From Pleurobrachia bachei (taxonomy: Eukaryota > Ctenophora > Tentaculata > Cydippida > Pleurobrachiidae), in the NCBI GenBank assembly GCA_000695325.1, contig AVPN01000017.1, positions 70,107 to 106,973 on the forward strand: a stretch of DNA of 36,867 nucleotides. Reading direction: 5' to 3'. The first letter of the stretch is position 1. Each line of letters starts with the position of its first letter. The notes below the pieces were generated by a model. It was given only the letters and a program-made list of their open reading frames with translations. It had not been told where the DNA came from and searched no databases. Shown here in pieces: positions 1 through 9,290 of this stretch. The position numbers and the translations under genes were made by a program.

Positions 1-43
<43 letters not shown>

Positions 44-49
44 AGAGAG
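1..49. repeat. (GA)n microsatellite
   Basis: The window opens inside a dinucleotide GA run of at least 38 bases, followed by an imperfect GA-rich tail. The left end is cut by the window, so its true length is unknown. Confidence 0.95.
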
Positions 50-419
50 ATCATGGTCGTGTGGAGAGAGAGGAAGGGAGAGAGTTCTATACAGGCCAAG
101 AATAAAGACAGGAGAAAGATCCAAGCAGTAAGTGGTAAGGGAGGTTATGATTCAAATAGAGGCAAAAACTCTATATCACTGGGCTTCTCAATATAGAGCT
201 GAACGTATAAACTAAAAATAATTAATAGGGCTGACTTTTAATAGGTCACGACCAATTATATCATGCAGATCACGGTTAACGGTTTATGTAAATCACGTTC
301 AGTTCATTCTTGTAATGATAGAAATTACAGTGAAGTGTGAAACCTTGAAGTGTGAATCGAATGTTAGGAAGTTTGCATGATAGTGTGAGAATCTTAGATC
401 TATCCAGTAACTTAACTTC
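50..419. other. Non-coding stretch, no gene seen
   Basis: AT-rich sequence with stops in all frames and no recognisable protein segment or RNA. It lies downstream of the minus-strand C2 gene and may hold its 3' end or further unrecognised exons. Confidence 0.5.
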
Positions 420-1868
420 TTATCTTAAACTCGACATAAAAATAGGAGTAACAGGTGGAACTGGACAATGAAGCGTAGATCTAATTTCTTCGCTTTTTCT
501 TCGAACTTCGATTTCATGAACTTTGATCGGTCGAAAGAGGAGCAACAGGTGAAATAGGACAATGGGGTGTATATCAAATTTCTTCGCTTTTTCTTCGAAC
601 TTCGAGTTCATGAACTTTTCACATATGATTGTATTAGAAATCGCGATGAGGCGTAAAAACTTGATGAGGTTGAATGAACATGTAGATGATATCTCACCTA
701 TTGAACCATGCATATCAACGGGAACTAGACCCTCCGCCCTCAGGATAGCGAGTCGTATCGATTCTGTTGTAACGGTTAGAGCGACCTGCAGACTCCCAAA
801 ACAATCCTGAAATAAAGGAGACATAATTATAATACATAGCTTGTACTTAGTCTTTTCACACCATCTTGAGATGGCGTGATGTAATTACATATACGAAGCT
901 GAGAGGGCGACTAAAGACGTTGATAAACTTATTATCTATGTGCGAATAAATGACGTCAAAGAAAGATTGACTCGAGACAAAACTGAAGCTCGGGGTGAAA
1001 GTGTAGAAATGTAAAGAGATGTCAACTAGGTTACAGATGTCAGATGTCAACTATAAGGTACCTGAGTTTCCCGGGCTGGAATTATGTGTTGTTTTAACGA
1101 GAGAGGTTTGTCCTCGTCTTTAAAACTATACTCCTCCAATGGCACACTAACTCTCCCAATACACAAGTGTCGAGTGTTGGATTTGTAGTCGTACACTTGG
1201 AGGCTGAGGTTTCGTGCCCCCACCTCGCGTGATCCTACCCCGAACAGAAAATCTTCATCACACACGTATTGGGTCGTGTTTCGTTTCACACGCGTCGTCT
1301 GCCGGTTGCCCCTCCGGTACTCAGGGAGGAGATGAAGTTTGACATAAGGATTTACTACGACCCCCTCCGTCAAAGATAACTCTACCTCGCCTACCCTCAC
1401 AGCCAGCCTCTTAGCAAAGTGATAAAATTTGATGGAAACGACGATAGTGCCGCAGGAGGAAGCATCCGGGGCACAGAACCTGGTAACCGGGGGACGATGG
1501 AAGGATTCAGATGTGTAGGAGAAGTGAGATTCATTATCAGAATCTGGGGTCACCGTCTGAACAGCTCTGCTTTGGGGTGACACATATGACGTTTTGAGAG
1601 TGTCCTTGAGCACGAAAGTTTCGGAAGGCAGCTGTTTTTCCTCTTTTTTCTTTTGATCTCCATGACCTCTCTCCGGATCACGGTTTATTTGTTGAGAAAT
1701 AAAAGCAGATATGGAAAATTTGGCTGCCGCAGGATCATCTGACTGAGTATTGTCTCTCTGTCGGAGGCATTCAAAGCAAAGGAAAATCATTAATAAGAAT
1801 AGAATGAAGAAAATTACACCAAGAACACATAGTATTATAGTGAGGTCGTCGGATAGGCTCAAAGACAT
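420..1868 (-). CDS. Synaptotagmin-like protein: N-terminal membrane anchor, C2A, partial C2B
   Basis: Multi-exon minus-strand gene. Exon 1 is 1868-1062 (269 codons) and ends in CAG|GTACCT. Exon 2 is 806-698, with acceptor TTTATTTCAG and donor ATAG|GTGAGA. The exon phases match. Residues 9-34 are a strongly hydrophobic helix next to a short N-terminus, followed by a charged linker. Residues about 140-262 form a C2A domain (NPYVKLHLLPEYRR strand, FLFGV, LSLQVYDYKS, IGRVSVPLEEY). Exon 2 encodes a typical C2B opening (GSLQVAL, LRAEGLVPVDMHGS). Synaptotagmins act in Ca2+-regulated membrane fusion. Here the usual loop-1 Asp before PYVK is Asn and loop 3 keeps few acidic residues, so C2A is probably Ca2+-independent (inference). 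A third exon at about 520-420 (RRKSEEIRSTLHCPV...TPIFMSSLR) fits further C2B strands. It then meets a stop with no clear donor, so the C-terminal half of C2B is unresolved or truncated. A synaptotagmin-14/16-like or extended synaptotagmin assignment is not possible from this. Confidence 0.75.
445..624. repeat. ~94-bp imperfect tandem duplication
   Basis: The block 445-538 is repeated at 539-624 with about 15 percent mismatch; the shared core includes AATTTCTTCGCTTTTTCTTC. On the minus strand the 445-538 copy is the candidate third exon of the C2 gene. The other copy carries a stop in the matching frame (TGA after KSEEI), so only one copy can code. Confidence 0.8.
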
Positions 1869-2295
1869 CCTAGGCCTCCGTCAACCCTCTCGACAGTCAT
1901 CCTCTGAGTCACATTTTGTTTTATCCTAGAAAAGGAGAGTAACTTCAGAATTGAGCCTGTAAAAATAAAAAATAAAAGGTATTAAATTTTATAATATTTG
2001 GTTCAAGCTCAAAAGCGTCCCAAAGTGAATAACAGAAAACCCAAACTATGTAAAATTTCACGCAATCATAACATCACGCCCTGAGTGTCCAAATCGTTTT
2101 ATTAATGGCTTAACTTAATCAAAATACGCCGCAAACCCCTCAGGATGACTCTCTAGTTGCTGGGATGACACAGCAAAAGCCAAAAAAATAGTTAAACACA
2201 AAACTTGGCATATGCTACAGGCCCTTTTGCGGGGTGCCGCGGCAGCGCAAACGAGGGGATTGCAGCGCATTCCAAACACAAAACTTAAAATCAAA
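1869..2295. other. Intergenic, 5' side of the C2 gene; small flanked insert
   Basis: No open frame is supported. A 13-base direct repeat (AAACACAAAACTT) at about 2194-2206 and 2274-2286 brackets about 67 bases of GC-rich sequence. That insert begins with GGCATATGCTACAGGCCC, a motif found again inverted at 13.2 kb and partly at 24.35 kb. It looks like a small transposon fragment. Confidence 0.5.
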
Positions 2296-2297
2296 TA

Positions 2298-2345
2298 GTG
2301 GAAGCCCTTACGGTTTTTCCCACGCGCGCGGCGCTATGCGCGGCT
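2298..2345 (+). repeat. Left terminal inverted repeat
   Basis: About 35 bases pair perfectly with the reverse complement of 4264-4298. Imperfect similarity continues through the CGCGCGGCGCT and GTGCTTT stretches, also present near the right end. Confidence 0.8.
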
Positions 2346-2587
2346 TGAACGTGCTTTCACCACGTCTGAGATATCAATTGTCAGCAGTGTTGAGTGGCGC
2401 GCGAGCATAGCAGCACTCAGACAGCTCGACCGGTTTTCGTTATTTTTTCTTTCGTTTTGTCTCTCCCCGTTTTTTTTGTCTTTTTGTTTGGGTACGCGTG
2501 GCTTAAACTTAGTCACGTGCCCGGTTGTCCGAGGACCGAGGAGGACCTTGGTGACCCCTGTCACCAGATGCACATCACAGTGCACCG

Positions 2588-3857
2588 ATGTCTAGAGGAT
2601 CACCATCACGATGTCAATCAACCCCAGTCACCTTACGTCCAGACTCTCACCTACTCTCATTCTTTACACCTCGTTCTGAATTCCCATCATTCGGTTCAAA
2701 CGATTCAAACACCTTTGACTCAGAAATATCATTCAATAAACATTCAGACTGTCATGATGAGAGCAACGATTCGACTGATGAGTGCATTAGAAGTATCAGA
2801 AATGCTCTGTCAATTGATGCCGTGTGTTGTGAGTGCAGTGAGAAGATATACTTTGCCGAGTTCATTAGCTGCACCGCATGTAGCAATCTCATCCACCCGC
2901 AGTGTGTCAAATCAGCACGACCACCCACAAATGAGCTATCTCCAATCCCAGATTACTTACCAACCCTCTGTTCAGCTTGTTCGCATGTAAATCAGCCCCC
3001 GCCATCGAGACCACAGCTATCTCAGGTGAATTGTTGGGGAGATTTGAATGCAGAGGAGGTATTTGTGAAGCTACAGAATCTTGCACCACTAATCAGCGCT
3101 TGGGCTCCCAATCTGTTTGAGGTTCCATTCGGAACAGTTGGCAGGAGCTTCATTGATGAACTTACTAGGTTGGCAAACCTTTTTGCAACATCCACTGCTT
3201 CGGAATCATATGCATTATCAGCCCTAGTGCTAGCTCCTGCACTTCTTCTTCAGAAACCAAGCAAAAAGTCCAAGGTTGGTAGGCACAAAGATCTGTTGGA
3301 ACGAAGACTTGAGCTATGGAAGAGCGGGAACTTTGATCAGTTATACCGTGAGGCTTCTGCAATCCAGAAACCCCTTAACTACCAACCCCCCCAGTGAGGA
3401 GCGGTGTAACAAACGGTTCGTTGATCTTATGAGAAACGGACAGACAAGTGAAGCTACAGGGTGGCTTGACTCCTCCAGGCACACATGTGGAGTCAAAACC
3501 TGTACTGACGAGGTACTCCTGGACCTCGAGAAGAAGCACCCACCCGCTGCACCCATCAACAGTAAACATGTTCACAGTGATCCACCTGCCGACCACCAGC
3601 CTGTCACATTTCAGGGCATAACCGGTGAGAGCATCTACAAATGTGGATTAATGATCAAAGGTTCAGGTGGTCCCAGTGGTTTTGACGCCTCCGGGGTGAG
3701 CAGGATCCTATGTGCGAAGAAAGGCAAAGAATCTTCCACGGCGTTGTGCGATGCCTTGAGTTTGGTTGCCCAGAAACTTGCAACTACCGAAGTCCACGGC
3801 GATTTCCTTGCGATATTCTGTTCATCTCGTCGGATGCCTCTGGAGAAGTTAGCCTAA
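2588..3857 (+). pseudogene. Degraded retroelement-type ORF: PHD-like zinc finger plus region preceding a reverse transcriptase
   Basis: Frame 1 (2588-3397, 269 aa) carries a C4HC3 PHD-like finger: C80-x2-C83, C95-x2-C98, H103-x2-C106, C128-x2-C131. Later come LLERRLELWKSGNF and EASAIQKPL, a layout I know from invertebrate RT-bearing polyproteins. The match continues in another frame from about 3398: SEERCNKRFVDLMRNGQ, LDLEKKHPPAAP, GSGGPSGFDASGVSRIL and SSRRMPLEKLA. The last two resemble the GPSGxDAxGWRRxL and CRLIPLDKxPG blocks just before the polymerase domain. The frame switch falls at a C-run near 3389-3395. No polymerase motif follows the stop at 3857, so the RT is missing and the gene is dead. 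The family assignment is from memory of the motif style and is not verified. Confidence 0.65.
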
Positions 3858-4253
3858 AACGTTCCTTAAGTTTAAGTTACCTTGGTAGGCCAGGGTATTC
3901 CAGATTCGAGCCGCTCTGCAGGTAAAACAGTTATGGTACTTCGTTGCGACAGACACTTGTACTTGTATGTGGTGGTGCATGTTGGAACCTCAGCCTTCCT
4001 TCCAAGTCAGGTATTCCTGTGGAAAATTACTTTCTCTGAAGACTGAACTGAAATTGGCGATAACGTATTAGTGAATAGGGTGGTGTGGTGGGTTGGATAA
4101 CAAGTCAAATTCAAAGTTGCAGGGCCAACTTTCCATAGACCACTGACCAGTGCCCTACATAACAAATTATATGGAAAAAGTGATGAGAGCGATAAATTTG
4201 AAAAATCCCGTTTAGCCCAAATTTTTCTTCTTCAGCACGACGTGCTTTTTAGC

Positions 4254-4300
4254 GCCGCGCAGTGCCGCGCGCGTGGGAAAAACCGTAAGGGCTTCCACTA
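4254..4300 (-). repeat. Right terminal inverted repeat
   Basis: Ends in CCGTAAGGGCTTCCAC followed by TA; it mirrors the left end at 2296-2345. Confidence 0.8.
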
Positions 4301-4454
4301 AAACTTTTGAAAAGTTTGTTTTAATTTTCAAGATCAGAAACATGAACATGATGAATCGCGCGCCGCGGCACCAAGACGCCGTAATAAAAAATAATTTCGC
4401 GCGTCACAAAATTCAATTTCATGCCATAGCCAATTATCAAAAGCGCGCCACCAT
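4301..4454. other. Short spacer, no gene seen
   Basis: AT-rich sequence with a GC-rich patch (CGCGCGCCGCGGC, about 4358). No protein segment is recognised. Confidence 0.4.
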
Positions 4455-4487
4455 TTTCTGTTCTCTGTTCTCTGTTCTCTGTTCTCC
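4455..4487. repeat. Short (TCTGTTC)n heptamer run
   Basis: About four copies of the heptamer TCTGTTC. This is the reverse complement of the unit filling the large array at 11.3-13.2 kb. It lies just left of the pentamer array, separated from it by the small insert at 4495-4572. Confidence 0.85.
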
Positions 4488-4494
4488 TGTCGAC

Positions 4495-4572
4495 TGTCAG
4501 TGTCAGAGCAATAGAGCATTGGCCTGACCCACTTCTCGCACGAGAACTGTGGTCAGAGCATTGGCCTGACAG
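4495..4572. mobile_element. Mini-element carrying two GTCAGAGCATTGGCCTGAC motifs (copy 1)
   Basis: Two copies of the motif flank a GAGAACTGTG centre; the first copy carries a small insertion (AGAGCAATAGAGC). The same organisation occurs at 36053-36115, where target duplication proves insertion. Heptamer or CTGTTCTC sequence lies on both sides, suggesting it inserted into an existing microsatellite. Confidence 0.65.
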
Positions 4573-4583
4573 CTGTTCTCAAT

Positions 4584-5702
4584 CTCTGTTCTGTTCTGTT
4601 CTGTTCTGTTCTGTTCTGTTCTGTTCTGTTCTGTTCTGTTCTGTTCTGTTCTGTTCTGTTCTGTTCTGTTCTGTTCTGTTCTGTTCTGTTCTGTTCTGTT
4701 CTGTTCTGTTCTGTTCTGTTCTGTTCTGTTCTGTTCTGTTCTGTTCTGTTCTGTTCTGTTCTGTTCTGTTCTGTTCTGTTCTGTTCTGTTCTGTTCTGTT
4801 CTGTTCTGTTCTGTTCTGTTCTGTTCTGTTCTGTTCTGTTCTGTTCTGTTCTGTTCTGTTCTGTTCTGTTCTGTTCTGTTCTGTTCTGTTCTGTTCTGTT
4901 CTGTTCTGTTCTGTTCTGTTCTGTTCTGTTCTGTTCTGTTCTGTTCTGTTCTGTTCTGTTCTGTTCTGTTCTGTTCTGTTCTGTTCTGTTCTGTTCTGTT
5001 CTGTTCTGTTCTGTTCTGTTCTGTTCTGTTCTGTTCTGTTCTGTTCTGTTCTGTTCTGTTCTGTTCTGTTCTGTTCTGTTCTGTTCTGTTCTGTTCTGTT
5101 CTGTTCTGTTCTGTTCTGTTCTGTTCTGTTCTGTTCTGTTCTGTTCTGTTCTGTTCTGTTCTGTTCTGTTCTGTTCTGTTCTGTTCTGTTCTGTTCTGTT
5201 CTGTTCTGTTCTGTTCTGTTCTGTTCTGTTCTGTTCTGTTCTGTTCTGTTCTGTTCTGTTCTGTTCTGTTCTGTTCTGTTCTGTTCTGTTCTGTTCTGTT
5301 CTGTTCTGTTCTGTTCTGTTCTGTTCTGTTCTGTTCTGTTCTGTTCTGTTCTGTTCTGTTCTGTTCTGTTCTGTTCTGTTCTGTTCTGTTCTGTTCTGTT
5401 CTGTTCTGTTCTGTTCTGTTCTGTTCTGTTCTGTTCTGTTCTGTTCTGTTCTGTTCTGTTCTGTTCTGTTCTGTTCTGTTCTGTTCTGTTCTGTTCTGTT
5501 CTGTTCTGTTCTGTTCTGTTCTGTTCTGTTCTGTTCTGTTCTGTTCTGTTCTGTTCTGTTCTGTTCTGTTCTGTTCTGTTCTGTTCTGTTCTGTTCTGTT
5601 CTGTTCTGTTCTGTTCTGTTCTGTTCTGTTCTGTTCTGTTCTGTTCTGTTCTGTTCTGTTCTGTTCTGTTCTGTTCTGTTCTGTTCTGTTCTGTTCTGTT
5701 CT
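4584..5702. repeat. Perfect (CTGTT)n pentanucleotide array, ~223 copies
   Basis: From 4586 to 5700 every base fits CTGTT repeated in phase (1,115 bases, 223 units) with no interruption visible. Because 5 is coprime to 3, the complementary strand is open in every frame and translates as a cyclic NRTEQ peptide; this is a composition effect, not a gene. Confidence 0.97.
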
Positions 5703-6237
5703 CATTGATTAATAATTAGCCAGCCACTTTCATCTGACAAATTAAAACACGCAATGGTTTGGCTACGAAATATCTGCAGTCAAGTGTCAAAAACAAGCTA
5801 ATTCTAAGCTTTGTACTGCCCTAAGCCACCTTTTCCCAGTTCTCTTTCTCATTTCCCATGGTCAAAAGATGCAAAAAACATGAACAGATAAATTCGTTTT
5901 TTGTTGTTGCTTTATTCCTTCTTTTTTTTCTTGTTCTGCCCATGCCCTTCTCTTTCTCTGCGTCTCGATTTCTCTTTCTCAGACACTCTCTTATTATATC
6001 TCCCAGTCCCCTCGTCGTGGGCTCTGATCATTCTCTCTGTCTCAATCTTCTTTTGGCTACAGTAGTACATCAAGAAGACTGAATCTCTGTTCTGAGCAAA
6101 TAATTCCATAATATTCCAATGTAAATGTGAGAGATCTCAAAAATACTGGATCAAAATCATGGTGTGTACAACTGTTCTGAACAGTGTTCATAGATCACAC
6201 TGACACTGAAATCGCTGTAGATATCGGTGATATCATA
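5703..6237. other. Intergenic, likely 3' flank of the NUDT9-like gene
   Basis: Contains a pyrimidine-rich stretch (about 5900-6060). Open frames here are short and resemble nothing known. A 17-base perfect palindrome, GGTGATATCATATCACC (6226-6242), spans the stop codon of the neighbouring gene. Confidence 0.5.
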
Positions 6238-9200
6238 TCACCAATGAGCCCGGTGATATTCCACTACTCTAACGAGCCAGTTTTTATGCTGACAGAAGAA
6301 GTTCAGTTCATAGTTAGCGGCCACCCAGCGGTACTCCGCACCAGAGGGGAACTGCCCAAAGAGGGCACCGGATGGATCGTGGAAGTTGGTAGCTATGGTT
6401 TCCAGCCAGGCGTTATCCGTGTTTTTAGCATCGTCCACATATCCCTGGAGAGAGAGGTATGGGATCAGTTTGTAAACTACTAGCTGTGGGTTATAAGGGC
6501 GGTGAGGTAAATTCTTCTATAAGAGTGCGTTCTACCACACCATAAAACCGCCTTGTTATTTTCTAACCCTTCTTTACATAAAATGTGCGGGGAGCGGCAA
6601 GACAGGGTGGAACAAGGCGATAGAAAGTCCTGTGGCGATAAAACAATGAACAGTCTAGGTGTGGTGCACGTTGATACTGGAGTCGGTGTGGTGGGACCTA
6701 GGAGCTCTAGAGAAATGTGGTTATCATACGTGTGTGCATGTCGCGGGATATAGAGAGTGAATAAATATCAAGTTATAGAGAGGGAGATAGTTAAACGCAG
6801 TTAGTTAGAGAATGAAGTTGGGAAGATCAAAGGAGTTGTAGCTAAGAATGAACAGTGTGTGGGAGCATCGTGCATGCACCGCCCTGAGAGAGTGTGTACA
6901 ACACATCAAACTAACAGCTTGATATGTGGAATATGTGGAATGCACACAAACAAAATGTCTCGAGAGATCAGCAAATTTGTTGTTTCATAAAAAGCCTACT
7001 TGAGTCACTAAAAACTATACTAGGACAGTTAAAATAGGAATCGTGCTGGTGCATTGAAAAAAAACCGTTACCTCGTATATAGTTGTTTCGGTGCAGTTCT
7101 CTTGAATCAGGGTGAGAAGGCGCTGGTTGGCCACGGACCGTTCCGTTATGTCCTTCAACAGGTTCCGTAACAATACCCTCCTTGTACTTAGACCTATCCT
7201 GTCCCCAGGGACTATCAGCTCGCAGGGAAGAGCCCAACCCAGGCTAGTCTGTACGCCCAGAACCTCCAGGACACCTTTGCCGTTAATCCTCTGTGCTATT
7301 CCTTGCTCATCCCGGGCCCACCTGGTTATTATTGGAGTTGCAGTGTGGTTGGGGCCCCATCTCCCCAGAATTCCCCTTCCTACAAGAGATAAGGTGTGTT
7401 ATTCACTTTTTATGTTCTAACCCTCCATTTACATTTGTAGGCTCGCGAAAAGAGGGTCAAGCTAGGCAGTTATTCACATCTTCTAAAACGTACTTAGCAG
7501 CAGTACAAGTTCGCCCAAATCAAAACATTACCTATCATGCCGGTCCTGCCCCTCGGATTTCTTGGTACCCCTTCTTCTAGCTCGTAGTGACCCTCGAATG
7601 AGGTTCTATCAATTGGCCCGTCTAGCAAGTTGTATTCCGGCTGTTTCGTTTTGTGAGAATCCATCGGCGGATCGGCCCACTTTGGTTGCCGCAGCACATC
7701 GTAGTGGGTATACTGAAACATATTATGATTGAATTGGAAGCTTTATAAAATCACAACATGGTGGGACCTAGGAGCTCTAGAGAAATGTGGTTATCATACG
7801 TGTGTGCATGTCGCGGGATATAGAGAGTGAATAAATATCAAGTTATAGAGAGGGAGATAGTTAAACGCAGTTAGTTAGAGAATGAAGTTGGGAAGATCAA
7901 AGGAGTTGTAGCTAAGAATGAACAGTGTGTGGGAGCATCGTGCATGCACCGCCCTGAGAGAGTGTGTACAACACATCAAACTAACAGCTTGATATGTGGA
8001 ATTGTGGACTGCACACAAACAAAATGTCTCGCGAGATCAGCAAATTTGTTGTTTCATAAAAAGCCTACTTGAGTCACTAAAAACTATACTAGGACAGTTA
8101 AAATAGGAATCGTGCTGGTGCATTGAAAAAAACCGTTACCTCGTATATAGTTGTTTCGGTGCAGTTCTCTTGAATCAGGGTGAGAAGGCGCTGGTTGGCC
8201 ACGGACCGTTCCGTTATGTCCTTCAACAGGTTCCGTAACAATACCCTCCTTGTACTTAGACCTATCCTGTCCCCAGGGACTATCAGCTCGCAGGGAAGAG
8301 CCCAACCCAGGCTAGTCTGTACGCCCAGAACCTCCAGGACACCTTTGCCGTTAATCCTCTGTGCTATTCCTTGCTCATCCCGGGCCCACCTGGTTATTAT
8401 TGGAGTTGCAGTGTGGTTGGGGCCCCATCTCCCCAGAATTCCCCTTCCTACAAGAGATAAGGTGTGTTATTCACTTTTTATGTTCTAACCCTCCATTTAC
8501 ATTTGTAGGCTCGCGAAAAGAGGGTCAAGCTAGGCAGTTATTCACATCTTCTAAAACGTTGTGCTGTTACACCGTATGAACAATACAACTAAAACGTACT
8601 TAGCAGCAGTACAAGTTCGCCCAAATCAAAACATTACCTATCATGCCGGTCCTGCCCCTCGGATTTCTTGGTACCCCTTCTTCTAGCTCGTAGTGACCCT
8701 CGAATGAGGTTCTATCAATTGGCCCGTCTAGCAAGTTGTATTCCGGCTGTTTCGTTTTGTGAGAATCCATCGGCGGATCGGCCCACTTTGGTTGCCGCAG
8801 CACATCGTAGTGGGTATACTGAAACATATTATGATTGAATTGGAAGCTTTATAAAATCACAACAAAGGACCTAGCTAGTTCAAAAATTAAAACTCAATCG
8901 GTGTACCTGTTTAGGGATGTACATGGGGAATGAAGTGTTCCAGGGTATTTTGTGTCGTGGCACATAGCATCTCTCAGGCCCAGCTCCATCGTACCTCACG
9001 TTGACACATTGCTCGTGACGGGGCTGAGTCTTCTTTCTCCTCTTACCCTCCTCACTAGCGGCTGTCGTGGAACAGTTCAGACCACACAACTGAAAAGGGG
9101 GATAAAGAAGAGACTCCATATCATTCCGGACCGAAGCTACCTCTCCCATGAGGTGCCTAATATCAAGTCACTACTCATAACTCACCATATTGCCAAGGTT

Positions 9201-9290
9201 CATGTTTGAGGTGCCACGAAGTACCATAAAGCACAGCAATCTGATAAACTGCAGAATGGGGTCTAGATAAATTCTTATCAGTGCAAACAT
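6238..9290 (-). CDS. NUDT9-like (ADP-ribose pyrophosphatase family) protein with degenerate Nudix box and duplicated core exons
   Basis: Minus-strand exons with consistent phases: 9290-9186, 9089-8907, 8818-8638, 8447-8140, 7712-7532, 7379-7072 and 6444-6238 (stop). Family hallmarks are YTHYDVLRQPKWADPP, RPRNP-like VPRNPRGRTGMIG, ILGRWGPNHTATPIITRW and GYVDDAKNTDNAWLET, then a C-terminus ending in AHW. These match the NUDT9 / TRPM2 NUDT9-H fold, which binds and, in NUDT9, hydrolyses ADP-ribose. The Nudix box does not match GX5EX7REUXEEXGU: the Gly-Gly is Cys-Glu (ALPCELIVPGD) and the REXXEE helix reads RVLLRN. Hydrolysis is therefore probably lost. Exons 8818-8638 plus 8447-8140 are repeated as 7712-7532 plus 7379-7072. 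One module gives 327 aa; both give 490 aa in frame. The chosen start (MFALIRIYL...) would give an Arg-containing hydrophobic presequence compatible with mitochondrial import. A TRPM2-type channel is less likely because no channel exons appear upstream, but it is not excluded. Confidence 0.85.
6689..7758. repeat. Tandem duplication copy A within the NUDT9-like gene
   Basis: This 1,070-base block, starting GGTGGGACCTAGGAGCTC, is directly repeated at 7759-8864. It holds the two core exons and their introns. The exons are translated identically in both copies; differences are confined to a few intron bases and one 36-38 base indel. Confidence 0.95.
7759..8864. repeat. Tandem duplication copy B within the NUDT9-like gene
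   Basis: Directly abuts copy A. It carries an extra 38 bases at 8551-8588 flanked by the direct repeat CTAAAACGT (8551-8559 and 8589-8597; single copy at 7483-7491). The 9-base flank suggests a small insertion in copy B or a repeat-mediated loss in copy A. Confidence 0.95.

Larger units (their letters stand above)
2296..4300. mobile_element. ~2.0 kb transposable element with TIRs and TA target duplication
   Basis: The left end (2298 onward) reads GTGGAAGCCCTTACGG, followed by GTTTTTCCCACGCGCGCGG. The right end (to 4298) is its reverse complement, and similarity continues for about 45 bases into a GC-rich block. TA flanks both ends (2296-2297 and 4299-4300), consistent with TA target duplication as made by Tc1/mariner-type and some other cut-and-paste elements. 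The interior does not encode a recognisable DDE transposase. Instead it holds a degraded PHD-finger/pre-RT frame (2588-3857), so the element is either non-autonomous with captured sequence or a family I do not recognise. Confidence 0.75.

Noticed and set aside
562-810. 82-codon plus-strand open frame
   Set aside because: Antisense to the C2B exon and the 94-bp repeat; no family resemblance.
4503-5705. 400-codon minus-strand open frame of repeated NRTEQ
   Set aside because: Direct translation of the CTGTT array; a stop-free 5-base repeat is open in all frames and the flanks show no coding signal.
5858-6082. Hydrophobic 74-codon plus-strand open frame
   Set aside because: Pyrimidine-rich sequence yields Leu/Phe/Ser by composition; no homology or splice context.
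7112-7420. 102-codon plus-strand open frame (and its copy at 8180-8488)
   Set aside because: Exact antisense shadow of the NUDT9 core exon.
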